NCBI GenBank assembly: GCA_016223105.1
Contig: JACRPR010000078.1
Span: forward strand, 1-41,108
Length of the DNA: 41,108 bases
Source: Chloroflexota bacterium
GTDB taxonomy: Bacteria > Chloroflexota > Anaerolineae > UBA4142
Reading direction: 5' to 3'
Made by a program: the position numbers and the translations under genes. The notes under the pieces were generated by a model. The model saw only the letters and a program-made list of their open reading frames with translations. It was not told the DNA's origin and ran no database searches. Shown one piece after another: positions 15,657-23,956 of the stretch (position 1 is its first letter; each line of letters opens with the position of its first letter).

Positions 15657-15724
15657 AACCACAGATTGCACAGACGCAAAGCGCACAGAAAACACAATCT
15701 GTGCAATCTGTGCAATCTGTGGTT
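15657..15724. repeat. nonamer fold-back array (unit CAATCTGTG)
   Basis: CAATCTGTG occurs three times in tandem (15695-15721). The left arm AACCACAGATTGCACAGA (15657-15674) is the exact complement of TCTGTGCAATCTGTGGTT (15707-15724). It has the same fold-back design as the 7- and 8-base arrays, with a 9-base unit. Confidence 0.85.
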
Positions 15725-15766
15725 GCATATTTCGGACAATGCCTATTTGTCATCCGTTGCCGGAAG

Positions 15767-16216
15767 TTATGCCGAGCCGGTCGCGCGCGCTTTGCGCGCG
15801 GCAAAAATAATCAGAACGAGCACCACACCACCGGCGACCAACAACAAATCTTCACCCAAGCCGGTGTCAGGCAAATTACCGCCGGGTGTGCCGGTGCCAG
15901 GCGTGAGCGTTACTGTCGCGCCGGTCGCGGGAGTTCCGGATGATGGTGTGTTCGTTGGCAACGGCGCGGCGGTCGGCAAAACCGGTGTGTTCGTTGGCGC
16001 TTCGGTCGCGGTCGCTTGCGCGAGCACAACCGGGCGCGGCGTCGCGGTGCGCGCGATTAACGTGGGTGTCGCGGGTGGACGCGCGGTGAGCGAGTTCAAC
16101 ACGAACCAGCCGCCCAAGCCCAACACGCCGAGGAGCAACAATCCGCCCAAACCAATCGCGAGAATGACAAACAGTTGGCGACTCGGTCCGCCGCTCGCAG
16201 GGGTAATCTCTGACAT
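15767..16216 (-). CDS. PT-rich surface protein with LPXTG-type sorting signal
   Basis: A 149-residue protein with no catalytic domain. An N-terminal hydrophobic segment (about 14-42, LFVILAIGLGGLLLLGVLGLGGWFVL) is followed by a Thr/Pro/Ala-rich stretch. The end is a textbook sortase signal: LPDTG, a hydrophobic segment (LLLVAGGVVLVLIIF) and a basic tail (ARKARATGSA). Such proteins are attached to the cell wall by sortase or kept in the membrane by the second helix. No sortase gene is in the window. AAGGAG (complement of 16223-16228) precedes the start. Its transcript ends at the hairpin at 15586-15633. Confidence 0.75.
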   Translation of the reverse strand: MSEITPASGGPSRQLFVILAIGLGGLLLLGVLGLGGWFVLNSLTARPPATPTLIARTATPRPVVLAQATATEAPTNTPVLPTAAPLPTNTPSSGTPATGATVTLTPGTGTPGGNLPDTGLGEDLLLVAGGVVLVLIIFAARKARATGSA

Positions 16217-16245
16217 ACTAGGTCTCCTTTCGCGGTGTGATGTAT

Positions 16246-16286
16246 GGGCAAAGCATCCTTCGACTTGGCTCAGGATGCTTCGCCCC
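16246..16286. repeat. palindromic intergenic repeat
   Basis: GGGCAAAGCATCCT (16246-16259) pairs with AGGATGCTTCGCCC (16272-16285) apart from one mismatch. The right arm is identical to bases 1-15 of the window. It lies between the KOW-domain and LPXTG-type genes. Confidence 0.7.
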
Positions 16287-16296
16287 TACGCGTTAA

Positions 16297-17373
16297 TCAT
16301 CCAATTAGTTCTAAATTTTCCCAGGGCACAAAAACCTGACTGCCGGTCAATAGTTCGACTTGCGCGCCCCATGCGGACACACCGCTTTCCAAAACTTGGG
16401 GTTGCTCCGGCGCGTCCGCGATTTTGCCGATGTGTCCGATCAATGGCCCGCTCACGATTCGCACTTGCGCGCCGATTTCGGAATTGAGCGTCGAAGGCGG
16501 CAACGCGGTTTCGCCGGACAAGGTGGACGAGAGCGCGGGAATAAAAATTTCAGGACGCGCGCCGGTGTTGGAATTGATGAGCGTCTCTTCGCCGCCGTGC
16601 CGCGCGAGCAATTCAAAAATCGGCAGAGCCATCGGGATTTCGCCAAACCCTTCGGTAACGAGCGTCGGCAGAGCGACGGTCGCGAGCAGGTCTTTGATTT
16701 GCGGCGTGATGCTTCCGACGATCAACCCGGCGGCTTGTTCCTGGATCGCGCGTTCAATCGCGTCTTTGGTAACACCCGCGCCCGCGAGCAAAATCGCGCC
16801 GCGCGCGGACACATCAATTGCGTCGCCGGACACGATGCCGCCCGGCGCGTCCACCAATTTTTTCAATCCGCCGTACGCTTCGCCGCCCGATGCCCACACA
16901 CCTTCGACGAGCGCGCCGGTCGCTTCGATGATGACGCCGCGTTGCGAAATAATGTTGACGACCGCGCCGCGATAATATGCTTTGAGTTCGAACGGCGCGT
17001 CGAGCAAATCCATCGTCAACCACGAACCTTGCAGGGCGGTGATGCGTCCGTTGCCGGGCGCGCGGTACGCGCGTTTTAGCGCGCCAAAAAGTTCCGGCTT
17101 TTCCGCGATCACATCGCGCGCGACCAGGTCATCGCCAACTTGCTTGCGTAAAAATTTTGAAAGCGCGGTTTCCGTCGTCCGCATATAACGCGCGAGCGGC
17201 ACCGGGCTCAAATGTCCAACCGACGCGGCGCGCGCGACGACATCAAGCGCGCCGACGCGACTGCCCATTGTAACCAGGACTTCGCCGCGCACCGACATCG
17301 CGCGTTCGCGGCGGATGCGCGCGAGCGGCAAGACACGCGCCTGGGTCAGCGGTGGAATGAGTGGATTAGCCAT
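16297..17373 (-). CDS. conserved protein with C-terminal KOW-like motif, partner of MutL-like gene
   Basis: A 358-residue protein of unknown function. The N-terminal part has a lipoyl/barrel-hybrid-like turn (VRGEVLVTMGSRVGALDVVARA), the middle is Gly/Ala-rich alpha/beta sequence (IISQRGVIIEATGALVEGVW, then IVSGDAIDVSARGAILLAGAG), and the last 60 residues look like a KOW/SH3 barrel (AQVRIVSGPLIGHIGKIAD, ending VELLTGSQVFVPWENLELIG), similar to NusG-type domains. No membrane segment is seen. The gene overlaps the end of the MutL-like gene by 8 bases, so the two are co-translated and probably act together. It is the last gene of the seven-gene operon. Confidence 0.65.
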   Translation of the reverse strand: MANPLIPPLTQARVLPLARIRRERAMSVRGEVLVTMGSRVGALDVVARAASVGHLSPVPLARYMRTTETALSKFLRKQVGDDLVARDVIAEKPELFGALKRAYRAPGNGRITALQGSWLTMDLLDAPFELKAYYRGAVVNIISQRGVIIEATGALVEGVWASGGEAYGGLKKLVDAPGGIVSGDAIDVSARGAILLAGAGVTKDAIERAIQEQAAGLIVGSITPQIKDLLATVALPTLVTEGFGEIPMALPIFELLARHGGEETLINSNTGARPEIFIPALSSTLSGETALPPSTLNSEIGAQVRIVSGPLIGHIGKIADAPEQPQVLESGVSAWGAQVELLTGSQVFVPWENLELIG

Positions 17374-19165
17374 AATTCACCTCGCCGCCAATGTCCCAAT
17401 ACCATTGTTGAATTTTTGCGCGCCGTTTTTCCGGGTCGGTCGGTAACACAATCGGACGCCCGCGCGCATCAATAATCAAACCAAGCGCGCCGCCTTCGAC
17501 CTGGGCTTTGAAAATGCCGCGTCGTCCCGGTCCCAAATCCACGCCGGGCGCGGGGCGTACTTCGAGCGATGCCTTTTCACCGGGCGCGAGCGGCACAATT
17601 TCCAAACTGCCGTGATGCACTTCCAAATTCATCACGCCGCCCGCGGTCGGTTTGAGTTTCACATTCAACGCGACCTGACCTTCGCGCGCGTTTGAAATTG
17701 GCGCGATGACCGTGCCGAGCGTTACAAATCCATCGCGTTCCAACACGGTCGCCGCCGCGTCCGGGTTCACGGTCGCGAGCGCGCCGAACGCAGGCGCGAG
17801 TCCGAACGCGTCCGCGGCAAGCGTGAACACGCCGTGCGGTTGCAACGCATCTAACGCGAGCAGAGCGGTCGCGCCCAGGTTTGTGTTGTACGCGAGCGCG
17901 CCGCCGGTCAACAAAATCAAATCGAGTCCGCGCGTATCCAACTCATCTTCGCGCGCGGCGGTCATCAACGCGACGCGCGCCGCCGCGTGTTGCAAACGCA
18001 TTTCATCGCGCGTCACCGGAATCGTGCGCGGGTGCGCGGCGCGATTGAGCAAACGCACGCGCGCGTCGTCCGCGCTCATTTCCATCGGAATCCAATCGCG
18101 CACGCGTTCCATTCCTGCGTGCGCGATCACGCGTTCGATGTTTTGCCCCACGCCGAGATCGGCGCGCACGATGCGCGTAAAGTGTTCGCCGCGCGCGGTG
18201 ATGAGCGTCGTCGCGCCGCTCCCAATGTCCGCGCCGAGCACGTTCAAGTTGAACAGCCGCGCGATAAAGCGCACGACATTTTCAAACGCGCGCGCGGTCG
18301 AGATCACGTTTGTCGGCGTCATATTCGTCAGTTCGGTCATTCCCGGCAAAAACATAATTTTGCGTTCGGCGTACACTTTTTCAAGTTCGGCTTGCAGAGC
18401 CGCCGGATTTTCACGCTCCATCGTCGGGCGCACATTCTCCACGACGCGCAATTCCGCGACACTGCCGATGCGGTGCGCGATCTGCGTGCGCGCGTCGCGA
18501 TTGCCGGCGAAAATCACGAGCGGGCGCGCGTTCTCTTCGCGCGACGCGACGATGGACGCGACCAGGTTCGCGATTTCGTACAGCCCGTTCGTCGCGCCGC
18601 CATCAATGCCGCCGACCAAAATAATCACATCCGCATTCGCGCGCGCGAGTGTTTCGGCGGCGAGCGCGGCTGGGTCCGGTTGCGGTTCGTTCGCCTGCGC
18701 GCGCGGCGCAATCGCGATGCTGACACCCGCGCCGTTATCCTGCTCCGGCAAAGGCAACCAGCGTCGCCCGGTTTCGTCGAGCGCGACGGTTGCGACGACA
18801 GTCGCGTACGTGCCGTGAATCGCGCGCAATGCGCTCGCGACGCTAATCTCGCGCGCGAGTCCGACAATCGCGACGCGCACCGGCGTGGGAGCGCTCGTCA
18901 ACGCGACCAACGCATCCACGCCTTGCGCGCCGACGCGTTCCGGCGTAATCACTTGCCCATCGTCGGTGAGCAAGCGTCTACCCGTGCGCGCTTGAACTTG
19001 TTGCACCGCGCGGCGCACGCCGAGTGTTACATCGTCGGGTGTGGTCGCCGCCGTGCCCGCGCCGATAAAGCGGTACGCGCCTTCAACCCAATCCACCAAA
19101 CCAACTTTGGTGTTGACGCTTCCGCAATCGGCAACGAGCAGAGATTCGAGTTTCGAGTCAGCCAT
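17366..19165 (-). CDS. MutL-like (glutamate mutase reactivase family) ASKHA ATPase
   Basis: A 599-residue protein of the MutL family, actin-like (ASKHA) ATPases named for the glutamate mutase operon. Phosphate 1 motif LLVADCGSVNTKVGLVD (residues 9-25), phosphate 2 LGADIGSGATTLIT (near 310), adenosine motif LILLTGGALAYNT (near 410). The C-terminal part is beta-rich (PTAGGVMNLEVHHGSLEIVPLAPGE). No B12-dependent mutase subunit lies in the window; the neighbours are membrane proteins and a KOW protein, so the role is probably not mutase reactivation. The start at 19165 is chosen because the longer frame (to 19660) is a shadow of the next gene. No Shine-Dalgarno; a GATTTCA array ends 4 bases before the ATG. 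Confidence 0.85.
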   Translation of the reverse strand: MADSKLESLLVADCGSVNTKVGLVDWVEGAYRFIGAGTAATTPDDVTLGVRRAVQQVQARTGRRLLTDDGQVITPERVGAQGVDALVALTSAPTPVRVAIVGLAREISVASALRAIHGTYATVVATVALDETGRRWLPLPEQDNGAGVSIAIAPRAQANEPQPDPAALAAETLARANADVIILVGGIDGGATNGLYEIANLVASIVASREENARPLVIFAGNRDARTQIAHRIGSVAELRVVENVRPTMERENPAALQAELEKVYAERKIMFLPGMTELTNMTPTNVISTARAFENVVRFIARLFNLNVLGADIGSGATTLITARGEHFTRIVRADLGVGQNIERVIAHAGMERVRDWIPMEMSADDARVRLLNRAAHPRTIPVTRDEMRLQHAAARVALMTAAREDELDTRGLDLILLTGGALAYNTNLGATALLALDALQPHGVFTLAADAFGLAPAFGALATVNPDAAATVLERDGFVTLGTVIAPISNAREGQVALNVKLKPTAGGVMNLEVHHGSLEIVPLAPGEKASLEVRPAPGVDLGPGRRGIFKAQVEGGALGLIIDARGRPIVLPTDPEKRRAKIQQWYWDIGGEVNYG

Positions 19166-19169
19166 TTTT

Positions 19170-19197
19170 GATTTCAGATTTCTGATTTCAGATTTAT
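19170..19197. repeat. GATTTCA heptamer array at the MutL-like start
   Basis: Four tandem heptamers (GATTTCA, GATTTCT, GATTTCA, GATTTAT) on the plus strand, so the mRNA carries GAAATCT-type units ending four bases before the ATG. It matches the array before topA (31457-31484). Confidence 0.85.
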
Positions 19198-19206
19198 GCG
19201 AACCGA

Positions 19207-19860
19207 TTATTTCACAACCTGCAACCAATCGTGCATCAAATAGTACATTCGATTGATCAGCACCGCGACGCGCGACGCGGCAGTGCCGGCAAAAATCGCA
19301 CCGAACGCGATCAGAATGAACCAGCGTCCGACATAACCCCACCCACGCGCGACCTGGTCGAACGCGCGCGCGCCGGTATTTTTGCCGGGAATGATAAAGC
19401 GAAACGAGAGAAACGCGCCGAGCGCGCCGACGACCATCAACACATTGCTGATCACCACATCCCAGCCCGCGCTGGGTGAAAGCGAAACGACGAGCGCGCC
19501 GATCTGCGGCGCGAGCACGCCGCTCAACGCGCCGGTGATCGCGAGCGCGCCGCCGACGCCGAACAGAAATCCCATCGGGACATTGCCAAGCGACGCCCAA
19601 CTCGCGCGCGCTTTCGCGAACAATAACAATCCCAGGATCAACGGAATAACCAAATGCCAATCGCGATTCGGATCCGCGCTGAGCGGATCGATCAACTTTG
19701 GCAACAGCACGAGATAGATCGCCGCGGTCGCCGCATAGCCAACCGCGACGCCGACAAAGATCGCCTGTGCGAGGCGGAACAAGGGCGAATCGCCGAGCAA
19801 ATAACTAAATACGAGCAGAGTCAGAATCGCGCCGACCCACACGCCGATGAGATCGTTCAT
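19207..19860 (-). CDS. polytopic membrane protein of the MutL operon
   Basis: A 217-residue integral membrane protein with about six helices, starting LIGVWVGAILTLLVFSYLLG and including IFVGVAVGYAATAAIYLVLL, WHLVIPLILGLLLFA and FLFGVGGALAITGALSGVLAP. The C-terminal helix ends near IAFGAIFAGTAASRVAVLINRMYYL. It has no recognised catalytic motif. The start at 19860 overlaps the stop of the zinc-ribbon gene (ATGA), so it is translationally coupled to it. The topology resembles small subunits that hold a larger membrane complex. Function unknown. Confidence 0.8.
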   Translation of the reverse strand: MNDLIGVWVGAILTLLVFSYLLGDSPLFRLAQAIFVGVAVGYAATAAIYLVLLPKLIDPLSADPNRDWHLVIPLILGLLLFAKARASWASLGNVPMGFLFGVGGALAITGALSGVLAPQIGALVVSLSPSAGWDVVISNVLMVVGALGAFLSFRFIIPGKNTGARAFDQVARGWGYVGRWFILIAFGAIFAGTAASRVAVLINRMYYLMHDWLQVVK

Positions 19861-22235
19861 TTCGCTTTGCTCCGCGCGCGCCCAATCCAAAAAACCAGGT
19901 TGCCGATCACGATCAAGAAAACGAATACGAGTTGCGCCGCGCTCTGCGCGTTGACGCTGATCACCGCAAGTCCCGGTTGTCCCGCTAAAATTTCGTACTG
20001 CGCCGCGCCGATCAAGCCGCTCATCAACGCGGTCAATTGTTGCGCGGTGCGGTACGCGCGCGCTTTTGGTTCGCCGCCCGCGCTCACGCCGGCAGCAATT
20101 TTGACGCCGCGCGGTTGCACTTGATCCATCCACATTTTGAGCGCGTCATCCGAACCGGCGACCACGACGACGAGCGCGATATCGCGCAATTGTTTGACGT
20201 TCGTCATCATTGGAAATTGCGCGAGCGGTTGATTTTGTTTGCCATCGCGCGCGAACGCGGCAAACCCGGTGGTCGCGAATTGCGCCAGCCCGGCTTCGTG
20301 GCCGGCGAGATAACCGGCGTTGAGATAATTCACGCCGTACACGTACTTGTCCATTCCGCGCGTCGCGTCCTCGAGCACGCGTTGCGCGATTTGCGGACCG
20401 GTGTCGTACGTCGAAAGCGCGATCACGCGCACGCCGCGTTGCGCGAGATGGCGCGCGAGCGCGCGCGCTTGCAAATCCATTTCGCCGGCATTGCTCGCGT
20501 CGTACTCGAACGCGAGCGCGACGGTTGAATTTGCCGGGAGCGCGTTGAGCGCGTCGTACAATTCCGTCGTCGGCGTGCGCGAGATATCGAGCAGTGCGCT
20601 CGACCAATCGAGCGGCAAAAGAAATGGCGCGATCACCACGAGCCCGAGCAAAAGATAAACGAGCAAACGACCAAGCGCAAAGGTCGGCGCGCGCTTGGTC
20701 GCGATGGGCGCGGCGAGCGCGGCCGGCGCGGACAAAAGCGACTCAAAAATTCGCGCGCCGCTTTTTTCCGGCGTCGCCGCCGGACGCGTGGACAAGATGT
20801 GCGGCTCAGCAATCGCGTTCGCCAACGGCAGAACGCCGCGCATTCCCGCGAGCGGTCCGATCGTTTCGACCGGTTCGCCCTCCATCGTTTCGCTGGGCCA
20901 CTGCTCCAACGTTTCCACCGGTTTCAGCGCGGCGATCCATTCGGGCACCTGCCCGCGTTCGATGCCCGGCGCGGCTTCGCCCATACTCACTTCCGGTTTT
21001 TCTGCGGGCTTCGCTGTTCTCAACCACTCGGGAATATCTTCTTCTTCAACTTCGCCGGAAATAGTTGGCTCGGCTAACGCGAACGGCGATGGCAACGCGG
21101 AGAGCGACTCGATCAATTCTTCGCTCGGCGATTCAGTTTCTGCCGGCGCTTGCGGCGTAATCGGCATCATCGGTTCCGCCGATGGCGGCAGTGCGGCGCG
21201 CAACCAATCGGGCACTTCGGATGCTTGCTCTGCCGATTCAGTCGCCGGTGCCGGTTCAGCCATCATCGAAGTTAGCCAATCTGGTTTTTCGATTTCGGGC
21301 TCGCTGGATTCTACCGGCGGTTCCGCCGAAGTGGGCGCGGCTTGGAGCCACGCCGGCGCTTGATCGCTAATTGTTTCACTCGGCGATTCTTCGGCGCGCG
21401 CGGTCGCGCGTAATTGCGCGAGCCACGCGGGCATTTCCGCTTCGACCGGCGCGATTGGCTCGGCTGGCATCGGCGCGCGCGGTTGCTCTGCGACGGGCGC
21501 GACCGAACCAGGTTGCTCAAGCCAACTTGGTTCGCGATCCTGGATCGGCGCGCGCGGTTGTTCGATCCAACTTGGCGTTTGTTCTTCCGGCGTCGGCGGC
21601 GTTTCGGTTTGATCTGCCGCCGCGCGCATTTGGCGAATCCAGGTTGGGTCGGGTTCGTCTAACGGTGTTTGCGTTTCTTCGGCAGGCATCGTCGCGCGCA
21701 TTTGGCGAACCCAGGTCGGTTCTTTTTCTTCCGCGATTTCTGGCGCGGCTTCGGCTTGCGGTTGAGTGGACGTGTTGAGCCAATCGGGAATATCTTCGAC
21801 GCCTTTAATTTTTGGCGCGCGCGTTTCTGATTCTGCTGGCGCGGATCGATCCGAAAAAATTTCGGCGGATTCGGTCGCGGGTTGATCCTCATCCGCCGGT
21901 GCGGACGCGCGCAAATGCGCGAGCCAATCGTCGGAGGGCGCGGCATCGGTCGCGGGCGATTCCGGTTGCGCCGGAATTTTATCTTCGGTCGCCGATTTGC
22001 TGGGCAGGGACAAACCTTTGATCGGCGGCGGCGCGGGTGGTTTATCGGACGCGGGCGGTTGCGTTAGCGGCACGAGGCGCGCGCCGCACTTGACGCAAAA
22101 AACACTTTCGACCGGATTCGGCGTGCTACACATCGCGCACACCAAGCCGGATTGCGGCGCGAGGCGCGCGCCACAAGTGTTGCAGAATTTACTGCCGTCT
22201 CGATTTTGAGTCCCACAATGTGTACAATATAACAT
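19857..22235 (-). CDS. zinc-ribbon membrane protein with Pro-x-Trp-Leu repeats
   Basis: A 792-residue protein. Two zinc ribbons open it (CTHCG with CNTCG, CAMCS with CVKCG, residues 4-52). An acidic, Pro/Ala-rich linker to about residue 460 carries about twelve short repeats centred on P-x-W-[LIV] (DWLAHLR, EPTWVRQMR, DPTWIRQMR, TPSWIEQ, EPSWLEQ, MPAWLAQLR, IPEWLRT, VPEWIAALK). One membrane helix (LLVYLLLGLVVIAPFLL, about 520-540) leads to an alpha/beta domain (TVALAFEYDASNAGEMDLQA) and a last helix near 770-788. The ribbons and repeats should be cytoplasmic and the folded domain outside. The repeats look like docking sites. Function unknown; central member of the operon. Confidence 0.8.
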   Translation of the reverse strand: MLYCTHCGTQNRDGSKFCNTCGARLAPQSGLVCAMCSTPNPVESVFCVKCGARLVPLTQPPASDKPPAPPPIKGLSLPSKSATEDKIPAQPESPATDAAPSDDWLAHLRASAPADEDQPATESAEIFSDRSAPAESETRAPKIKGVEDIPDWLNTSTQPQAEAAPEIAEEKEPTWVRQMRATMPAEETQTPLDEPDPTWIRQMRAAADQTETPPTPEEQTPSWIEQPRAPIQDREPSWLEQPGSVAPVAEQPRAPMPAEPIAPVEAEMPAWLAQLRATARAEESPSETISDQAPAWLQAAPTSAEPPVESSEPEIEKPDWLTSMMAEPAPATESAEQASEVPDWLRAALPPSAEPMMPITPQAPAETESPSEELIESLSALPSPFALAEPTISGEVEEEDIPEWLRTAKPAEKPEVSMGEAAPGIERGQVPEWIAALKPVETLEQWPSETMEGEPVETIGPLAGMRGVLPLANAIAEPHILSTRPAATPEKSGARIFESLLSAPAALAAPIATKRAPTFALGRLLVYLLLGLVVIAPFLLPLDWSSALLDISRTPTTELYDALNALPANSTVALAFEYDASNAGEMDLQARALARHLAQRGVRVIALSTYDTGPQIAQRVLEDATRGMDKYVYGVNYLNAGYLAGHEAGLAQFATTGFAAFARDGKQNQPLAQFPMMTNVKQLRDIALVVVVAGSDDALKMWMDQVQPRGVKIAAGVSAGGEPKARAYRTAQQLTALMSGLIGAAQYEILAGQPGLAVISVNAQSAAQLVFVFLIVIGNLVFWIGRARSKAK

Positions 22236-22239
22236 CGTT

Positions 22240-22839
22240 TTATTCGCTGTACGGGCGGTCCATCCCGATGATCAAACGCAATGCCGTTGCCAATGTGCCG
22301 AGCGCGACGCCGAGCATAATACCGCGCAGTCCGGCTTCACTTGGCACACGCAAGATCCATTCGCGCGCGTCGGCAAGCATGCCGGCAAGTGGAATTTGTC
22401 CGATCAACACAATCACCGCCGCGATCACCATCAACGTCGTCTCGAGATTGCGCGCGCGCAACGCGCGATACGCGGCGGTCGCGAGAAAGAATGCGGTCAA
22501 GGCGAAGAACGCGCCTTGCAAAGGCAGATACACATGGTTGAACAACCACGCCATTTCGGAACTGGGGAGAGTGTACCACAAACCTACCGCGAAGACGCCG
22601 AGCGTAACAACCAGGACGATCGCGCTATAGCCCGTGCCCGGTTCGTTGCGCCGCGTCACGCGCAAGAAATGCACGAACAATAAATTGCCCAAGCCAAGCA
22701 ATAGCGCGAACGCGGTGAGGATGATCGCCCATTCGCGAAACGTCGCGCCGACGTTGTTGAGCAAGGGATGATCGAAGAAAAAATCCAACAACGTGAACAG
22801 CCCCACGGTAATCGCCAGCGCGGTCGGGATCAATCGCAT
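22240..22839 (-). CDS. polytopic membrane protein of the MutL operon (second)
   Basis: A 199-residue membrane protein with about six helices: LIPTALAITVGLFTLLDFFF, WAIILTAFALLLGLGNLLFVHFL, YSAIVLVVTLGVFAVGLWY, LPLQGAFFALTAFFLATAAYRAL, LMVIAAVIVLIGQIPLAGML, and GIMLGVALGTLATALRLIIG. It has no recognised catalytic residues. The start at 22839 lies directly after the TAA of the upstream DUF6754-like gene; a GGAG lies about 10 bases before it within that gene's end. It stands four bases from the next gene, so the genes are tightly packed. Confidence 0.78.
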   Translation of the reverse strand: MRLIPTALAITVGLFTLLDFFFDHPLLNNVGATFREWAIILTAFALLLGLGNLLFVHFLRVTRRNEPGTGYSAIVLVVTLGVFAVGLWYTLPSSEMAWLFNHVYLPLQGAFFALTAFFLATAAYRALRARNLETTLMVIAAVIVLIGQIPLAGMLADAREWILRVPSEAGLRGIMLGVALGTLATALRLIIGMDRPYSE

Positions 22840-22841
22840 CG

Positions 22842-23624
22842 TTACACCACTCCGAAGGACTTGAGCGCAATCGCGACCACAATCGCGACCACAATCAACC
22901 ACCGCATCAAATCTTGCGCGAACAAACTCGCGAGATGACTTGATTTTTTCAGAAGGTACGCGCCGCTCGCGTAAATTTCTTCACCGATTAACGGATGCTC
23001 GACTGCGGCATGCACAAGCGGTAACACGCGCTCTGCGCTCGTGCCGCCGACTTGGTGCAAATTGCGTTGCGCGCCGGTTTCGCCGAGCAAAAGAAATTCG
23101 TCGCCAAAGCGACCGATCATTACGTTCGTCGTCAATTTTTGTTGATTCAACAATTGCATCACGCCGGCAGAGTACGCGATGCCATCGGGCGCGATCAAGC
23201 GCGCGCGCGCGGGATCGTACTCTTCGGGATAACCGTGTCGAATATACGCGCGGCGCAAAACATCTTGCGCGACTGGCAACGCGGTGGGATTCGCGACGGT
23301 AACGATGGGCGGCAATGCGCTCACGGTTGCGCGATCCGCGACATATTCCAACGTGGTCAGACCCGCCATTGTATCGGCGGTGAATTGATCGGCGACGCCG
23401 GCAATGCCGAGCGAGACATGCACGGGTTGCCCGGTTTCTGCGGCTTGCGATAAAAGTCGTTGCAACGCGGCGTAACTTGGAATCGGGCGCAAGGAAATGG
23501 TCAAACCGCGTTTGATTGTCCAGTAGGTGAAAAAAAAGAGAGGAAGAAAAACCAGGAACAGCGCCAACTGGCGCGCTTGCTCTGTTCCGATTGTCGCTTG
23601 CAGTAAACTTGTTAGCGTTTCCAT
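22842..23624 (-). CDS. DUF6754-like membrane protein
   Basis: A 260-residue protein with an N-terminal helix (LALFLVFLPLFFFTYWTI) and a C-terminal one (LIVVAIVVAIALKSF) around a soluble alpha/beta domain. The segments ISLRPIPSYAALQRLLSQAAETGQPVHVSLG, IVTVANPTALPVAQDVLRRAY and NVMIGRFGDEFLLLGETGA recall the DUF6754 family, which I associate with Chloroflexota and their zinc-ribbon and MutL neighbours; the identification is from memory. The start at 23624 is chosen for GGAG at 7-base spacing. Gene order places it second in the operon. No enzymatic motif is seen. Confidence 0.72.
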   Translation of the reverse strand: METLTSLLQATIGTEQARQLALFLVFLPLFFFTYWTIKRGLTISLRPIPSYAALQRLLSQAAETGQPVHVSLGIAGVADQFTADTMAGLTTLEYVADRATVSALPPIVTVANPTALPVAQDVLRRAYIRHGYPEEYDPARARLIAPDGIAYSAGVMQLLNQQKLTTNVMIGRFGDEFLLLGETGAQRNLHQVGGTSAERVLPLVHAAVEHPLIGEEIYASGAYLLKKSSHLASLFAQDLMRWLIVVAIVVAIALKSFGVV

Positions 23625-23646
23625 CCAGCGGCTCCGCGAGCGTCCA

Positions 23647-23919
23647 TCAACCGGCTGAGGATTGGTCGAACGATTCGAGCCGGTCAATCAACGCTTGCAC
23701 ATTCGCGCGATCTTCGAGCAGTAATGCCAGGTCGCGCACATCGGCATCCTTGAAACCGAAAGTGAGAAAAGGTTGCGCGATCCAAATTAATTGCGCGCCC
23801 AGGAATGATAACGGGAGATGCATCTGTAACGCGAGCAATGCCGGTGCGCGCATGCCGGCGCGCGCGATGTGGTGCGCGTAATCGTCAATCATTTTTTCGC
23901 GGCGTGGCGCGTCAAGCAT
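23647..23919 (-). CDS. small hypothetical protein, first gene of the MutL operon
   Basis: A 90-residue, mostly helical protein (LDAPRREKMIDDYAHHIARAGM, LPLSFLGAQLIWIAQPFLTFGF, DVRDLALLLEDRANVQALIDRLESF). The central hydrophobic stretch could touch a membrane. No family is recognised. A longer frame starts at ATG 23958, but that ATG lies inside the -10 box (TATAAT) of a consensus promoter, so it would precede the transcription start. The start at 23919 has AAGGA four bases upstream and is preferred. It lies 22 bases before the DUF6754-like gene in the same direction. Confidence 0.6.
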   Translation of the reverse strand: MLDAPRREKMIDDYAHHIARAGMRAPALLALQMHLPLSFLGAQLIWIAQPFLTFGFKDADVRDLALLLEDRANVQALIDRLESFDQSSAG

Positions 23920-23956
23920 CTTTTCCTTGATTACCAATGCGTAATTCTTGGGTAAC

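Noticed and set aside
4889-15724. CRISPR array
   Set aside because: Units are 7-9 bases without spacers, and no cas gene is present.
17366-19660. 764-codon version of the MutL-like gene
   Set aside because: The first 165 codons are Arg-rich shadow of the membrane protein gene at 19207-19860; the MutL fold starts at 19165.
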